A stretch of DNA of 64,000 bases from Anaerolineae bacterium (GTDB lineage Bacteria; Chloroflexota; Anaerolineae; Aggregatilineales; J027): assembly GCA_008933735.1 (NCBI GenBank), contig WBUL01000004.1, positions 62,001 to 126,000 of the forward strand, read 5' to 3'. Below, in pieces: positions 25,162 through 33,620 of the stretch. Position numbers and translations under genes: made by a program. Positions within the stretch are counted from its first letter, which is position 1; each line of letters begins with the position of its first letter. The notes under the pieces are model-generated. The model was not told the origin of the DNA. It made no database searches and was given only the letters and a program-made list of their open reading frames with translations.

Positions 25162-25681
25162 CGATTCCTACACCCCGGACGAAGCCGCCCTGAAAACTGA
25201 TCTTGAAACGCTGGCACAAAACATCCAGCCCGACCCTCATTTTGTAGCGGCGTTAGAAGCCCAACTCCTCCGTCAGGAAGCAGTTGCTTCTACAGCATAT
25301 CTTGGCAGAAAAACCGGATTTCGGTATCTTGCCCTCGCCGCGGTCTTAGTGCTGATCCCTCTTGTTTTGCTGCTGATTTTTGCTGTGTTAGTTCCGGATG
25401 ATAACGGCGACACAGAAGGCCGTGTTTTGACAGCTACGCCAACAAGTTCACGACAGGAAACGATATTCCCTACCCTGGAATTTGATTTTTCAGCAACGGC
25501 GGGCCCGATGATCCGCGGCACAGCAACGCCCGCGCCTACCGCAACTGTCGCCCGGACACCCGATTTTTCTCTTGCTGCTAAAAGGGTTAAGCAGTTTTGG
25601 GAGGAATTCACGCGATGGCTGCGTTCGGGTACAATATTGGACGCTGGTTGTATATTCTACGGGGAGAAGGTCTGTGACTGA
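25148..25681 (+). CDS. Single-pass membrane protein, candidate anti-sigma factor
   Basis: 177 aa from ATG 25148, overlapping the sigma gene by 14 bp. A soluble N-terminus (EAALKTDLETLAQNIQPDPHFVAALEAQLL) precedes one membrane helix (about 58-80: FRYLALAAVLVLIPLVLLL) and a Thr/Pro-containing outer part. The N-terminal helix with DPHFVAALEAQL resembles the short cytoplasmic segment seen next to ECF sigma factors in Chloroflexi-type genomes. No zinc-binding anti-sigma HxxxCxxC motif is present. The anti-sigma role rests on position and topology only. Confidence 0.65.
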   Translation: MEPRNDSYTPDEAALKTDLETLAQNIQPDPHFVAALEAQLLRQEAVASTAYLGRKTGFRYLALAAVLVLIPLVLLLIFAVLVPDDNGDTEGRVLTATPTSSRQETIFPTLEFDFSATAGPMIRGTATPAPTATVARTPDFSLAAKRVKQFWEEFTRWLRSGTILDAGCIFYGEKVCD

Positions 25682-26051
25682 GAAGACAAACGTTGAGGAA
25701 ATGGCCCTCGCGCCGCTGCCTGACAACAAAATTGAGCAGTGGGTGAATACCGCCTATAGAGCTACGGTCATTGGCGTAGTCGTTTTGAGCGGGATTTATG
25801 CTTTTTTCCCAATTGATGCTATTCCTGATTTTATTCCTCTGGCAGGACAGACCGACGATTTAGCGGCGCTTCTGGCCGGGGGTGGGTCGCTCACCTTTTT
25901 AACCGCTGTCCGCACTATTTTTCTGGCGATTATGCGGCGTCCGCGTGTCCGTGTGGGTTGTCTGGCGTTGTTCGTAGTGACAGGGATCTTCCTCGTGGGT
26001 GGGGCACTGCTGGCATTTTATGGGCTGTATTCACTCCTTGAGTCACTGTGA
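25674..26051 (+). CDS. DUF1232 membrane protein
   Basis: 125 aa from GTG 25674, preceded by GGGGAGAAGG; it overlaps the previous stop by 8 bp. The DUF1232 core is clear: YAFFPIDAIPDFIPLAGQ followed by TDDLAALLAGG. Two further hydrophobic segments follow (TFLTAVRTIFLAI and a C-terminal helix). DUF1232 proteins are small inner-membrane proteins of unknown function, commonly with PxDxIPD near the first helix. Co-transcription with the sigma pair is likely. The gene abuts the stop of the convergent glycosyltransferase with no gap. Confidence 0.88.
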   Translation: MTEKTNVEEMALAPLPDNKIEQWVNTAYRATVIGVVVLSGIYAFFPIDAIPDFIPLAGQTDDLAALLAGGGSLTFLTAVRTIFLAIMRRPRVRVGCLALFVVTGIFLVGGALLAFYGLYSLLESL

Positions 26052-27893
26052 TTACGGGCACTCCACCGCCAGGGTAGTATCCCCATAGTTGGCAAAGGTC
26101 CCCTCCGGAAGCTGCTCATACATACCTAAAATGATCTGCTTCCCTTCTGGCAAACGCGGCAGGGTATAAAAATCCTGCACCAGTTCGCCTTCTACCCAGG
26201 AAGAAGTCGGGCGCCAGCCAAAAACAGGTGCGTTTTTGTCTGCCTGAAACAGAGGTACAGGTGACTCGGCGCGGGTCAGATGGACTTTGACGCTCAGATC
26301 ACGACCTGGTGCCTGGGCAGCATACCAGCCAACGGCCAGGGTAACGGTTTCCTCATCACAGGTGACGGTGGTTCCGGCTAACCAGATGCCTGCCTCAATC
26401 GGTTTTTGCAGCGCCTCAGGTGAAATTTCGACCAGACGGGGCGCGTTACTCAGCCGCACCAGGCTTGGCGCGGCGGCGGTGAGGTAAATTTTGCCAACGC
26501 GCTGTTCCCACCAGGCCACCGGATAACCGTAGAGGGTATCCGGCTCGGTATAAATGGTTTTCCCTTCGGCAGTAAGGTGTGCAAAATCTGTGTTGTGATC
26601 CACCATCAGCAAATCGGCATTCTCACCTGTCACCAGCCGCGAGTAGGACGCCGCAAAATAGCGCGGTCCCCACGACATCATCAAGACAGGCTGCTCAAGC
26701 GGGACTCGTGGTACGCTGCTGGCTGCTGCGATGGACGCCAAACCCGTCTTGTCATCCGTTAGCTTTGTGATGAAGGATATACTATACGGAACAAGCGCAG
26801 CCGCCCAGACCAGCATAAATACCACACCCGCCAACCCATAACCATCCTGGTGGGTGTATAACCAATCCACTGTCAGCACGACCCACACCACCACCGACGG
26901 CAGGAACATCATCACAATGGCTTCTGGCAGCACGGCACGATGATAACTGACCGCGAAAACAAAAAAGCCGAGGCCGCTCAAGACCGTCAGCCAGTACAGC
27001 TTGTGGTGAGGGGAAAACCTGCCCGCCAGCAGCAGGCAGACAATCCCAATGATTAAGCCGGGCAGGGTCAGTTCACGGGTTAAAATCTCCAGCGTGCCTT
27101 CAAAATTGTCGATCCAGCCTTGCAAACTGTCCGGTGTTGTGACCAGGTAATCAGCCTCCCGTCCCCAGAAATTAAACCAGAAGCCATCCCAAGTATTGAC
27201 ATCCTCAGCGTAAAGCCAGCTTGCTTTGGCGTTGGCGCGGAGCGGCAGATAAAAGTAAGGCAAAAAACCGACCAGGAAAAGTAAGGTCGCTCCAGGAAGA
27301 ATACGCCAGACGCGGCGGCGTTCGGTATACATCTGCGGCAAGAGGGCAAAAAACAATCCCAGCACGCCAAAGGCGACTGCCCGATGATGTGCAACCCCGA
27401 TCCCAAATAACAGCGCCAGCCCCAAAATACGCAGCCGCAGCGGCGACTCCGAAAGGGCGACCAGCCACAACCCGATCAAAATTGCCAGTGACAGGCTGTA
27501 TACTTCCGCGACAATGCTGTGAATCCAGATGCTTCGCATCAGAGCGAGCAGGGCTGTCCCGCTGACCGCCAGAACGGGACGCTGAGTGAAACGATAGAGC
27601 AGCAGATAAAAACCGATCAGCGCCAGCAGCGACCAGAACGTTGATGTCAAACTTGCGGCAGCGGCAGGATTTACCCTGAAGATTTGCGGCAGCGGCGTCA
27701 GCAGATTGCCGAGGATGGTATAAAGTGGGTAGCCGGTTGCGTGTAACGTACCCCACACATTGAGCGCAACCTGTGTTTCCCCCACGTCGATCATATAAGG
27801 GTCAGACGAACCGTTGGGAATCGTTTGCAGTGTTGCCAGGTATATTCCCAGAATCGCCAGCGCGATAACCGCCACAAATCCACGAGTCAGCAT
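26052..27893 (-). CDS. DUF2723/GT39-like integral membrane glycosyltransferase
   Basis: 613 aa from ATG 27893 (TTG at 27902 is also in frame). About ten hydrophobic helices occupy residues 1-390, and a soluble beta-rich domain follows (about 400-610). The first loop has the acidic pattern SSDPYMIDVGETQVAL and then ATGYPLYTILGNLL, typical of DUF2723 proteins related to protein O-mannosyltransferases (GT-C fold). A lipid-linked sugar donor and an extracytoplasmic acceptor are expected from the fold. The acceptor is unknown. It is divergent from the bactofilin-like gene, with overlapping -10 boxes in the 50-bp gap. Confidence 0.8.
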   Translation of the reverse strand: MLTRGFVAVIALAILGIYLATLQTIPNGSSDPYMIDVGETQVALNVWGTLHATGYPLYTILGNLLTPLPQIFRVNPAAAASLTSTFWSLLALIGFYLLLYRFTQRPVLAVSGTALLALMRSIWIHSIVAEVYSLSLAILIGLWLVALSESPLRLRILGLALLFGIGVAHHRAVAFGVLGLFFALLPQMYTERRRVWRILPGATLLFLVGFLPYFYLPLRANAKASWLYAEDVNTWDGFWFNFWGREADYLVTTPDSLQGWIDNFEGTLEILTRELTLPGLIIGIVCLLLAGRFSPHHKLYWLTVLSGLGFFVFAVSYHRAVLPEAIVMMFLPSVVVWVVLTVDWLYTHQDGYGLAGVVFMLVWAAALVPYSISFITKLTDDKTGLASIAAASSVPRVPLEQPVLMMSWGPRYFAASYSRLVTGENADLLMVDHNTDFAHLTAEGKTIYTEPDTLYGYPVAWWEQRVGKIYLTAAAPSLVRLSNAPRLVEISPEALQKPIEAGIWLAGTTVTCDEETVTLAVGWYAAQAPGRDLSVKVHLTRAESPVPLFQADKNAPVFGWRPTSSWVEGELVQDFYTLPRLPEGKQIILGMYEQLPEGTFANYGDTTLAVECP

Positions 27894-27909
27894 AGCGGCC
27901 AATTTTGGC

Positions 27910-27915
27910 TATAAT
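27910..27915 (+). promoter_or_regulatory. -10 box of the bactofilin-like gene
   Basis: GGCTATAATAGC, 29 nt before ATG 27945, with AAGGAG between. The same bases read TATTAT on the minus strand and could serve the divergent glycosyltransferase gene. Confidence 0.5.
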
Positions 27916-27944
27916 AGCGCCAGCTTGCAAGGAGAAAATCATTC

Positions 27945-29426
27945 ATGCGACGCACAGGCATCATACTCACTTTTATCCTTCTGCTTCTGTTTTCGGTGGG
28001 GCAGGTAGAAGCAACCGACGGGCTGAGGGGAAATGAATGCCGCGTCGAAGCCGAAGAAACTATCGTGGAAGATTTTTATTTTTTCTGCAATACCCTGGTT
28101 ATTGAAGGACTGGTTGATGGGGATGTGGTTGGGATCGCTTCAGAAGTGACTATTGGGCGCAGTGGGCACGTTACCGGGGGAGTCTGGGTGCTGGGCGGCA
28201 ATCTGACCATTGAAGGCATGGTGGGGAATGATGTTCATTTTGCTGGTGTTGATCTGGACGTGACTGGATTGGCGCGTTTTCCTGAACCCAGCACTGATAT
28301 TATGGCTCTGGCGTTGAGTATGGAAATCGGACGCGCGGTTGTGATCCCAAATGATATTGTGTACTACGGTTATCAGGCGATCTTGAATGGACAAATCAAT
28401 GGCGATGTGGACTTTCAGGGACAGGCACTGCTGATTAACGGGGCTATTGCGGGCAATGTGGATGCCAATGTCGGCGATGAGGAAGCCAGCGCTCCCATGT
28501 CTACCCTGCCGATCCTGTACTCTGTTGATTTTCGCAGTCCGGGTTTACGTTTCGGCGAACGAGGGTATATTAACGGCGATCTCAACTACGAGGCACCGCA
28601 GCGAGCCAGCGCCCGCAACAGCGTCGGTGGGCGGGTGCGTTATACACAGCCCGCTTCCGAAACCCCGCTGCCGCGCATCGAAAGGCCGCAAACCTTCTGG
28701 CAGGTTATGGGAAATTATCTGATCAAGACCGCCCGCGATGTGACCGCCCTGGCACTGGTAGGGATTCTCATTCTGAATTTTTTTCCGACCATCATTAAAG
28801 AACCCGGCTATCGAGTACAGACCAAACCTATCTCCGCTTTTAGTTGGGGGCTGATTCTTACCTTCTTATCCATCCCGACCGCACTGCTGCTGATTCTCAC
28901 CAGCCTGATTATCACTGCGCTGGTCTTTATCATCACCTTTAACGAATTGACCATCATGGTTTCGGTGCTGCTGCTGATCGTGAATCTGGCCTTTTTAGGC
29001 GGTTTGTTTTTTCTGGTCGTCTTTGTCGGGCGCGTCGTGAGTTTTTTCGTGGTTGGTTTTCTGGTACTGCGGCAGGTACAGCGAATCTGGCGAACCTATG
29101 GCGACCCACCCAAAGCGGTCGGTGAACTGTGGATGGCAATCATTCTAGGGGTAGTCATAGTCTCCCTGATAGTGAATCTGCCCCTCGGTGCCGTTTTTGG
29201 ATACTTTCAGCTCTTTGTGACAGGGGTCGCAGCCTGGGCAGGCTTTGGGGCGCTGTTTATCTATTTACGCGATTTGTGGTACTTCGGGGAACGTCGTATT
29301 CTGGTTATGCCCAGAGCCGGAGCTATTCGGAGTGTGCCGCCGCCGCCGGATGATATGGATTACGACATGGAAGTGCCATTAGGCATGGACAATCTGCCAC
29401 CCGGTTTTCGAGGATTTGACGAATGA
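27945..29426 (+). CDS. Polymer-forming (bactofilin-like) domain membrane protein
   Basis: 493 aa. A signal peptide (residues 4-24) is followed by a beta-helix-type region (about 45-200) with repeated short strands: TLVIEGLVDGDVVGIASEVTIG, broken as TLVIEGLVDGDVV and GIASEVTIG, then GNLTIEGMVGNDVHFAG and GQINGDVDFQGQALLING. These resemble DUF583/bactofilin repeats. Five or six membrane helices occupy about 265-455, ending in a polar, acidic tail. With a signal peptide the repeat domain should be outside, unlike cytoskeletal bactofilins. Its last 67 bp overlap the convergent ABC permease gene. Confidence 0.8.
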   Translation: MRRTGIILTFILLLLFSVGQVEATDGLRGNECRVEAEETIVEDFYFFCNTLVIEGLVDGDVVGIASEVTIGRSGHVTGGVWVLGGNLTIEGMVGNDVHFAGVDLDVTGLARFPEPSTDIMALALSMEIGRAVVIPNDIVYYGYQAILNGQINGDVDFQGQALLINGAIAGNVDANVGDEEASAPMSTLPILYSVDFRSPGLRFGERGYINGDLNYEAPQRASARNSVGGRVRYTQPASETPLPRIERPQTFWQVMGNYLIKTARDVTALALVGILILNFFPTIIKEPGYRVQTKPISAFSWGLILTFLSIPTALLLILTSLIITALVFIITFNELTIMVSVLLLIVNLAFLGGLFFLVVFVGRVVSFFVVGFLVLRQVQRIWRTYGDPPKAVGELWMAIILGVVIVSLIVNLPLGAVFGYFQLFVTGVAAWAGFGALFIYLRDLWYFGERRILVMPRAGAIRSVPPPPDDMDYDMEVPLGMDNLPPGFRGFDE

Positions 29427-30337
29427 GCAAACAGACGGTGGCGCAGATTATTCAACTGAGCCAGGGCAAAGACCATCAGGAAAATCACGGTTGAGGTCAG
29501 GACAATGGCCGCACCGGACGCGACATTTTTATGATAGGACACATACAGTCCGATAATCCCACTGATCACCCCTAAAAAGGCCGCAATGAGAATCATAAAA
29601 TGCAGCCGCTTCACCAGGAGGCGTGCTGTGGCGGCGGGTGTAACCAGCAGCGCCAGCATCAGGGCGACACCGACCGTTTGCAGGCTGGCAACAATCGTAA
29701 CAGCAATCAACACCAGCAGCAGCAGGCGCAAAAATTCCGTCGGCAGCTTGATGACCCGCGCATGGCTGGCGTCAAAGCTGAGGACAACCAGTTCTTTGTA
29801 GAACAGCAGAATGGTTGCCACGACAATCACACCGCACCACCTCATGATGTGTAGGTCTTCTTCTTTGACGCCCAGTACATTTCCAAAGAGAATATGTGCC
29901 AGATCAGCGCTGTAACTGCGCTGAGTGCTGATGATTGCAATTCCCAGTGCATACATACCCGCAAACACCACCCCAATCGCCGTATCTTCTTTAATGCGCT
30001 CCTCGCGGGTCAGCCAGCCAATCCCCAGCGCAGTTGCAATACCGGCAATCAGCCCACCGATAAATAAGTCCGCCTCGCGGATATAGGCAATGGCAACCCC
30101 CGGCAAAATTGAATGAGCCAATGCGTCACCAAAAAAGGCCATGCCCCGCACAACAACAAAACAGCCGATAATTCCGCTCACCAGCCCAACGAGCACCGAG
30201 GCCTGCATCGCGCGTTCCATGAATTGATATTTCAAGGGGTCAAGCAGTGCTTCTCTGGCATTCATCCCCAGCAGCAGTTCCAGCAGAGGGTCAAGCAGGC
30301 TGATTATGTCTTCAAATTGCAGCAAAAAATCGTACAT
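29360..30337 (-). CDS. Metal ABC transporter permease (ZnuB/MntB/TroC family)
   Basis: 325 aa. About eight or nine hydrophobic helices are present, with the family pattern MQASVLVGLVSGIIGCFVVVRGMAFFGDALAHSILPG (given here as VVVRGMAFFGDALAHSILPG), LFGNVLGVKEED and VVASLQTVGVALMLALLVTPAA. Members import Zn2+, Mn2+ or Fe2+. It starts 8 bp after the ATPase gene stop, forming a two-gene unit. No substrate-binding protein gene is nearby. The 24 C-terminal residues (SSNPRKPGGRLSMPNG) are encoded antisense to the end of the neighbouring gene and are probably not part of the fold. Confidence 0.93.
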   Translation of the reverse strand: MYDFLLQFEDIISLLDPLLELLLGMNAREALLDPLKYQFMERAMQASVLVGLVSGIIGCFVVVRGMAFFGDALAHSILPGVAIAYIREADLFIGGLIAGIATALGIGWLTREERIKEDTAIGVVFAGMYALGIAIISTQRSYSADLAHILFGNVLGVKEEDLHIMRWCGVIVVATILLFYKELVVLSFDASHARVIKLPTEFLRLLLLVLIAVTIVASLQTVGVALMLALLVTPAATARLLVKRLHFMILIAAFLGVISGIIGLYVSYHKNVASGAAIVLTSTVIFLMVFALAQLNNLRHRLFAHSSNPRKPGGRLSMPNGTSMS

Positions 30338-30345
30338 CGTGTTTT

Positions 30346-31137
30346 TTATCCGTGTTCGTCGGCCACGACAATGGTTTCCCGGCCTTCGTGGAAAATTCCA
30401 ATGCGTCCGCCATAGGCTGTCGCCAGGGTATCCGGTGTGAACACTATGTCCGGCTCACCATAAGCAATGACGGTCTGGTTGAGCAGCAGGAGTTTATCAT
30501 AATAGGTAGTTGCATTACTCAAATCATGGGTGGCAATGACCATCGTGATGCCTTCGTGGTACAGCCTTTCGAGCACCATCGTGATTTCCTGTTCGGCTTT
30601 CACGTCCACCCCGCTGAAGGGTTCATCCAGCAGCAAAATGTTGGTTTCCTGCGCCAGCGCACGGGCAATAAACACCCGCCGCCGCTGCCCCCCGCTCAAT
30701 TGACCAATTTGGCGCTGCCGGAAATCCGCCATGCCAACCCGATCCAGCATCGCATCCACTGCCCGCCAGTGGCGCGGTGTGGGCCACGCAAAAAGCCCCA
30801 GCAGCCTTACCCGTCCCATCATCACAACGTCTCGTACCGTGACGGGAAATGTCCAGTCAATGTTATCGTACTGCGGCACATATCCGATCAGGTTATGGCT
30901 GGAGCGGCAGTCTTCGCCGTTGACCGAGATGCTGCCCTGGTGGTGTGGGATCAAACCAACCAGCGCCTTAAACAGGGTACTTTTTCCTGCACCATTTGGT
31001 CCCAGCAGACCTACCCGCTCACCAGGCGAAATCGTGAAATTCACATCATGGATGGCATTTCGCACACCCTGGTAACCAGCCGCCAGATTTTCTACCCGCA
31101 GGGCGGGACAGTGAGGAGTTGTCTGTTTTGTGCTCAT
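30346..31137 (-). CDS. Metal ABC transporter ATP-binding protein (ZnuC/MntA family)
   Basis: 263 aa. Walker A GPNGAGKSTLF (residue about 43), signature LSGGQRRRVFIARALAQ, Walker B ILLLDEPFSGVD and switch His in VIATHDLSN are all intact. The sequence GYVPQYDNIDWTFPVTVRDVVMMGR (quoted as YVPQYDNIDWTFPVTV) is characteristic of the zinc/manganese ATPases. First gene of a two-gene operon with the permease. Upstream lie two dyads (31156-31178 and 31183-31197) that could bind a metalloregulator. The ATG has only weak ribosome-site similarity. Confidence 0.95.
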   Translation of the reverse strand: MSTKQTTPHCPALRVENLAAGYQGVRNAIHDVNFTISPGERVGLLGPNGAGKSTLFKALVGLIPHHQGSISVNGEDCRSSHNLIGYVPQYDNIDWTFPVTVRDVVMMGRVRLLGLFAWPTPRHWRAVDAMLDRVGMADFRQRQIGQLSGGQRRRVFIARALAQETNILLLDEPFSGVDVKAEQEITMVLERLYHEGITMVIATHDLSNATTYYDKLLLLNQTVIAYGEPDIVFTPDTLATAYGGRIGIFHEGRETIVVADEHG

Positions 31138-31155
31138 CCGATAATAGACAAATAA

Positions 31156-31178
31156 GACATGGCTTTTCTTACCATGTC
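31156..31178. repeat. Inverted repeat GACATGG-N9-CCATGTC upstream of the metal ABC operon
   Basis: Perfect 7-bp arms separated by 9 bp, located 19-41 nt before the ATPase start. It may be an operator or form an mRNA hairpin in the leader. Confidence 0.6.
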
Positions 31179-31182
31179 GAAA

Positions 31183-31197
31183 TGATACTCTGTATCA
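31183..31197. promoter_or_regulatory. Palindrome TGATAC-TCT-GTATCA overlapping a -10-like box
   Basis: Perfect 6-bp arms with a 3-bp centre. The minus strand reads GTATCAT across it, so a bound repressor would cover the -10 region of the metal ABC operon. Confidence 0.5.
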
Positions 31198-31233
31198 GAT
31201 TGTAAGAGGATGAGGAAGCGCGGTCAAGGAGAA

Positions 31234-32301
31234 TTATCGCTTGCGTTTGCGATGGGTAGTTTCGGCCTTTTCCTCGAATTTGCTCAGGCGTTTTTCAATC
31301 ACCCCACCAAACATATTTCCAAACATGCTTATTCCACCCGGCATCTCGCCGACGGGTTTTTCCCACTCGCCTTTTTCGCGTCGTGCTTCCCAGTCGTCAA
31401 AGGTCGCAATCGTCCGACGGATATGTTCACTCAAGGCATCGGGATTGTCTTTGTCCAGCAGGTCACGCAGTCCCGCCAGTGCCCGGATCAGATCATTGAT
31501 ATGGCGGCGGGTGCTGTCCGCGTCACTGAGCAAGAGATCGGTAATATCATCGGGATTATGAGCGCGGAGATTTTGAATCAGGGCAGCAAAGGCCGGATTC
31601 AAACTGCGTTCTATGTCCTTACGACCGTCAGCAGCAGCAATTGCATTGAACATCGCTGTACTCAATGCCACCGGCATCGTTTCCGTGAAATCGGACAGCG
31701 CATCAAATTCGCCAGGGTCAAGGAATCGCGGCTTCATCTGACAAATATCGGTCAAATCGCTGGCAAGTTTGACAGCTTCGGGCGGGCAACTCGCATCGGG
31801 CGCAATGAACATTTCCCCGCCAATCAGGTATTTTTCGTCGGCAACTTCGATCCCACGTCGGAAATCATACAGGTTTGCAAAGTGTACAACTGGAAACAGA
31901 CCCACCAGATACGACTGCGGTTGGCCCGATTCGCTGCGCGGGAAATGAGTTTTGGCAAATTCGATCACTGGACGCTTGATAGGAGATAGATCCAGAACAA
32001 CCGCACCAGGACGCAGACCATATCCCAGTTCGCCATAGACAAAATCCAGATCGCCCACCGGCTGATCGACTATAACCACCTGCGCCTCTTTGATCGCATC
32101 CGCAATTCGCATTTTGGTCTGGTCAACCACGCCGCTTTTCTGGGCGGTTTTCATAACCTCGGCATCTTCGTCATTACCAATCACCGTAAATTTCGCTGAC
32201 CCTTTCGGGTCGGCGGAGTGCGCTTTGAGCATCAGCCCCACAGAAGCGGTCACCCGGTTTAAACCAATAATTCCTACAGTGACATGAAGTTTGTCAGGCA
32301 T
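31234..32301 (-). CDS. Prephenate-dehydrogenase-like NAD(P)-binding protein
   Basis: 355 aa with AGGAG before ATG 32301. The N-terminal Rossmann-like part reads VGIIGLNRVTASVGLMLKAH and is followed by VQVVIVDQP-like strands (AQVVIVDQPVGDLDFVYGEL) and AVVLDLSPIKRPVIEF, as in TyrA-type dehydrogenases. The glycine motif is atypical (GLNRVT in place of GxGxxG). The middle helical domain resembles the TyrA dimer domain. The tail is Lys/Arg-rich (TTHRKRKR). No other aromatic amino acid gene is nearby, so a different substrate is possible. Classified by fold only. Confidence 0.6.
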   Translation of the reverse strand: MPDKLHVTVGIIGLNRVTASVGLMLKAHSADPKGSAKFTVIGNDEDAEVMKTAQKSGVVDQTKMRIADAIKEAQVVIVDQPVGDLDFVYGELGYGLRPGAVVLDLSPIKRPVIEFAKTHFPRSESGQPQSYLVGLFPVVHFANLYDFRRGIEVADEKYLIGGEMFIAPDASCPPEAVKLASDLTDICQMKPRFLDPGEFDALSDFTETMPVALSTAMFNAIAAADGRKDIERSLNPAFAALIQNLRAHNPDDITDLLLSDADSTRRHINDLIRALAGLRDLLDKDNPDALSEHIRRTIATFDDWEARREKGEWEKPVGEMPGGISMFGNMFGGVIEKRLSKFEEKAETTHRKRKR

Positions 32302-32357
32302 GGATTTCTCCTACGTTTTTGTAGAGCATAACACGACACTTTGAAAATTTGTTGAAG

Positions 32358-32879
32358 CTAGCTCCTATCGTCTGCTGCTTTGAGCAGCACCAAAAGGCGA
32401 TCCGCCTCCGTCCAGGGAGGGTCAGGAATCGGGGCTTGATGGCGGCGAATCAGTTCCACGGCCAGCGCTTCCATGTGAATTGCCTCGCACATTTCTGCGC
32501 TCCATTCCGGGTGCCTGGCGCTGACAACAAAGGGTTGTTTCCAACCCACAGGTTCCGCCTGACCCCACAATTCAAACAGTGCCGGAAAAACACTTTTAAC
32601 CACCACCACCAGAACACGTTGGAGCAGCCCGAAACGGAAGCGGGTTTTGCCGACATCGTGCAGCAGAGCGGCTTTGAGCAGCGATGGATTCTGATAACCG
32701 GACTGGAGGAGATCATTCAAAACCCGGAGATGGTGTTGGCGTTCAGAGCGGTGCATTTTCATATACAGACTGTATTCCGCCAGAGTCAGATATTTTTTCG
32801 CCTGCTCATCTGGAACAGGCCGTGCCCAACTGGTTACGAATTGTAGGGTCTGACGGACTCTGCCCGTTAATGCACTCAC
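32358..32879 (-). CDS. HD-domain protein
   Basis: 173 aa, GTG start overlapping the stop of the M50 gene by 4 bp (GTGA). The HD metal-binding signature appears as RQHHLRVLNDLLQSGYQNP then LLKAALLHDVGKTRFRFG. The N-terminal His and the HD pair are in the expected order, and WTEADRLLVLLKAADDRS at the end supplies the last Asp. HD proteins hydrolyse phosphate esters such as nucleotides or cyclic nucleotides; the substrate is not evident. Coupled to the site-2 protease upstream. Confidence 0.88.
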   Translation of the reverse strand: MSALTGRVRQTLQFVTSWARPVPDEQAKKYLTLAEYSLYMKMHRSERQHHLRVLNDLLQSGYQNPSLLKAALLHDVGKTRFRFGLLQRVLVVVVKSVFPALFELWGQAEPVGWKQPFVVSARHPEWSAEMCEAIHMEALAVELIRRHQAPIPDPPWTEADRLLVLLKAADDRS

Positions 32880-33583
32880 GGGAAATATGCAAAACCTGTC
32901 AGTAACTCAAATAAGAAATTCAGCGGCGGCCCGATGATTCGGCCCAGGATGTTAAACTGCGGGGAAAACCCCAGAATAATCACCAGAAACAGCAGCATCG
33001 TGCTTTGCTGCTCGTAGCGCTGTAGTTCATAAGCGGTATCCGGCGGCACCAACCCCAGCATGATTTTCCATCCATCCAGCGGAGCCAGCGGGATGAGATT
33101 GAACAAAAACAGCACGAGGTTAAAAAACACGACAGTGGACAGGACACCGTAGAGAAAATCGTACAGATTGTTGGTGCCTTCAACAATGGTTGTGCCAGTT
33201 GATGCCAGAATAAATCCCGAATCGACCAGTACTCCGCTCATTTCCATCAAACGCAAAAAAAACGCGAATACCGCCGCAATGATCACATTGGTGACTGGCC
33301 CAGCCAGTGCTACCAGCATCAGATCGCGGAGTGGATTCAAAAAGTTGCGGGGGTTGACGGGTACAGGTTTTGCCCAGCCAAATCCGGCAAACAACGCGAG
33401 GAAAATCCCAATGGGCTCAATATGGGCACGCGGGTCAAGAGTGACACGCCCCTGATAAAACGCGGTTCTATCTCCCAGGCGCAGCGCAGAATAGGCATGT
33501 GCCCATTCATGAATCGTAAAGCCGAGCAGCAGCCCAATAGCACGCCCTAGAAAGACCGCTATCGAATAATTCTCTAACCCCAA
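32876..33583 (-). CDS. Site-2 protease family (M50) membrane metalloprotease
   Basis: 235 aa, starting at TTG 33583 with GGAG 8 nt upstream. The zinc motif HEWAHAYSALRLGD lies in the first membrane region, and NLIPLAPLDGWKIM supplies the third ligand (Asp). Five or six hydrophobic segments are present and there is no PDZ domain, as in the short YwhC/SpoIVFB-like subgroup. These enzymes cut membrane-embedded substrates such as anti-sigma factors; the substrate here is unknown. TATAAT at 33615-33620 precedes it and overlaps the stop of the upstream gene. Confidence 0.92.
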   Translation of the reverse strand: MGLENYSIAVFLGRAIGLLLGFTIHEWAHAYSALRLGDRTAFYQGRVTLDPRAHIEPIGIFLALFAGFGWAKPVPVNPRNFLNPLRDLMLVALAGPVTNVIIAAVFAFFLRLMEMSGVLVDSGFILASTGTTIVEGTNNLYDFLYGVLSTVVFFNLVLFLFNLIPLAPLDGWKIMLGLVPPDTAYELQRYEQQSTMLLFLVIILGFSPQFNILGRIIGPPLNFLFELLTGFAYFP

Positions 33584-33614
33584 GTTTTTCTCCAGTCAAA
33601 GAACAACCTGCCCG

Positions 33615-33620
33615 ATTATA
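33615..33620 (-). promoter_or_regulatory. -10 box of the M50 protease gene
   Basis: GGCTATAATCGG on the minus strand, 31 nt before the TTG start; its bases include the TAA stop of the upstream gene. Confidence 0.5.
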
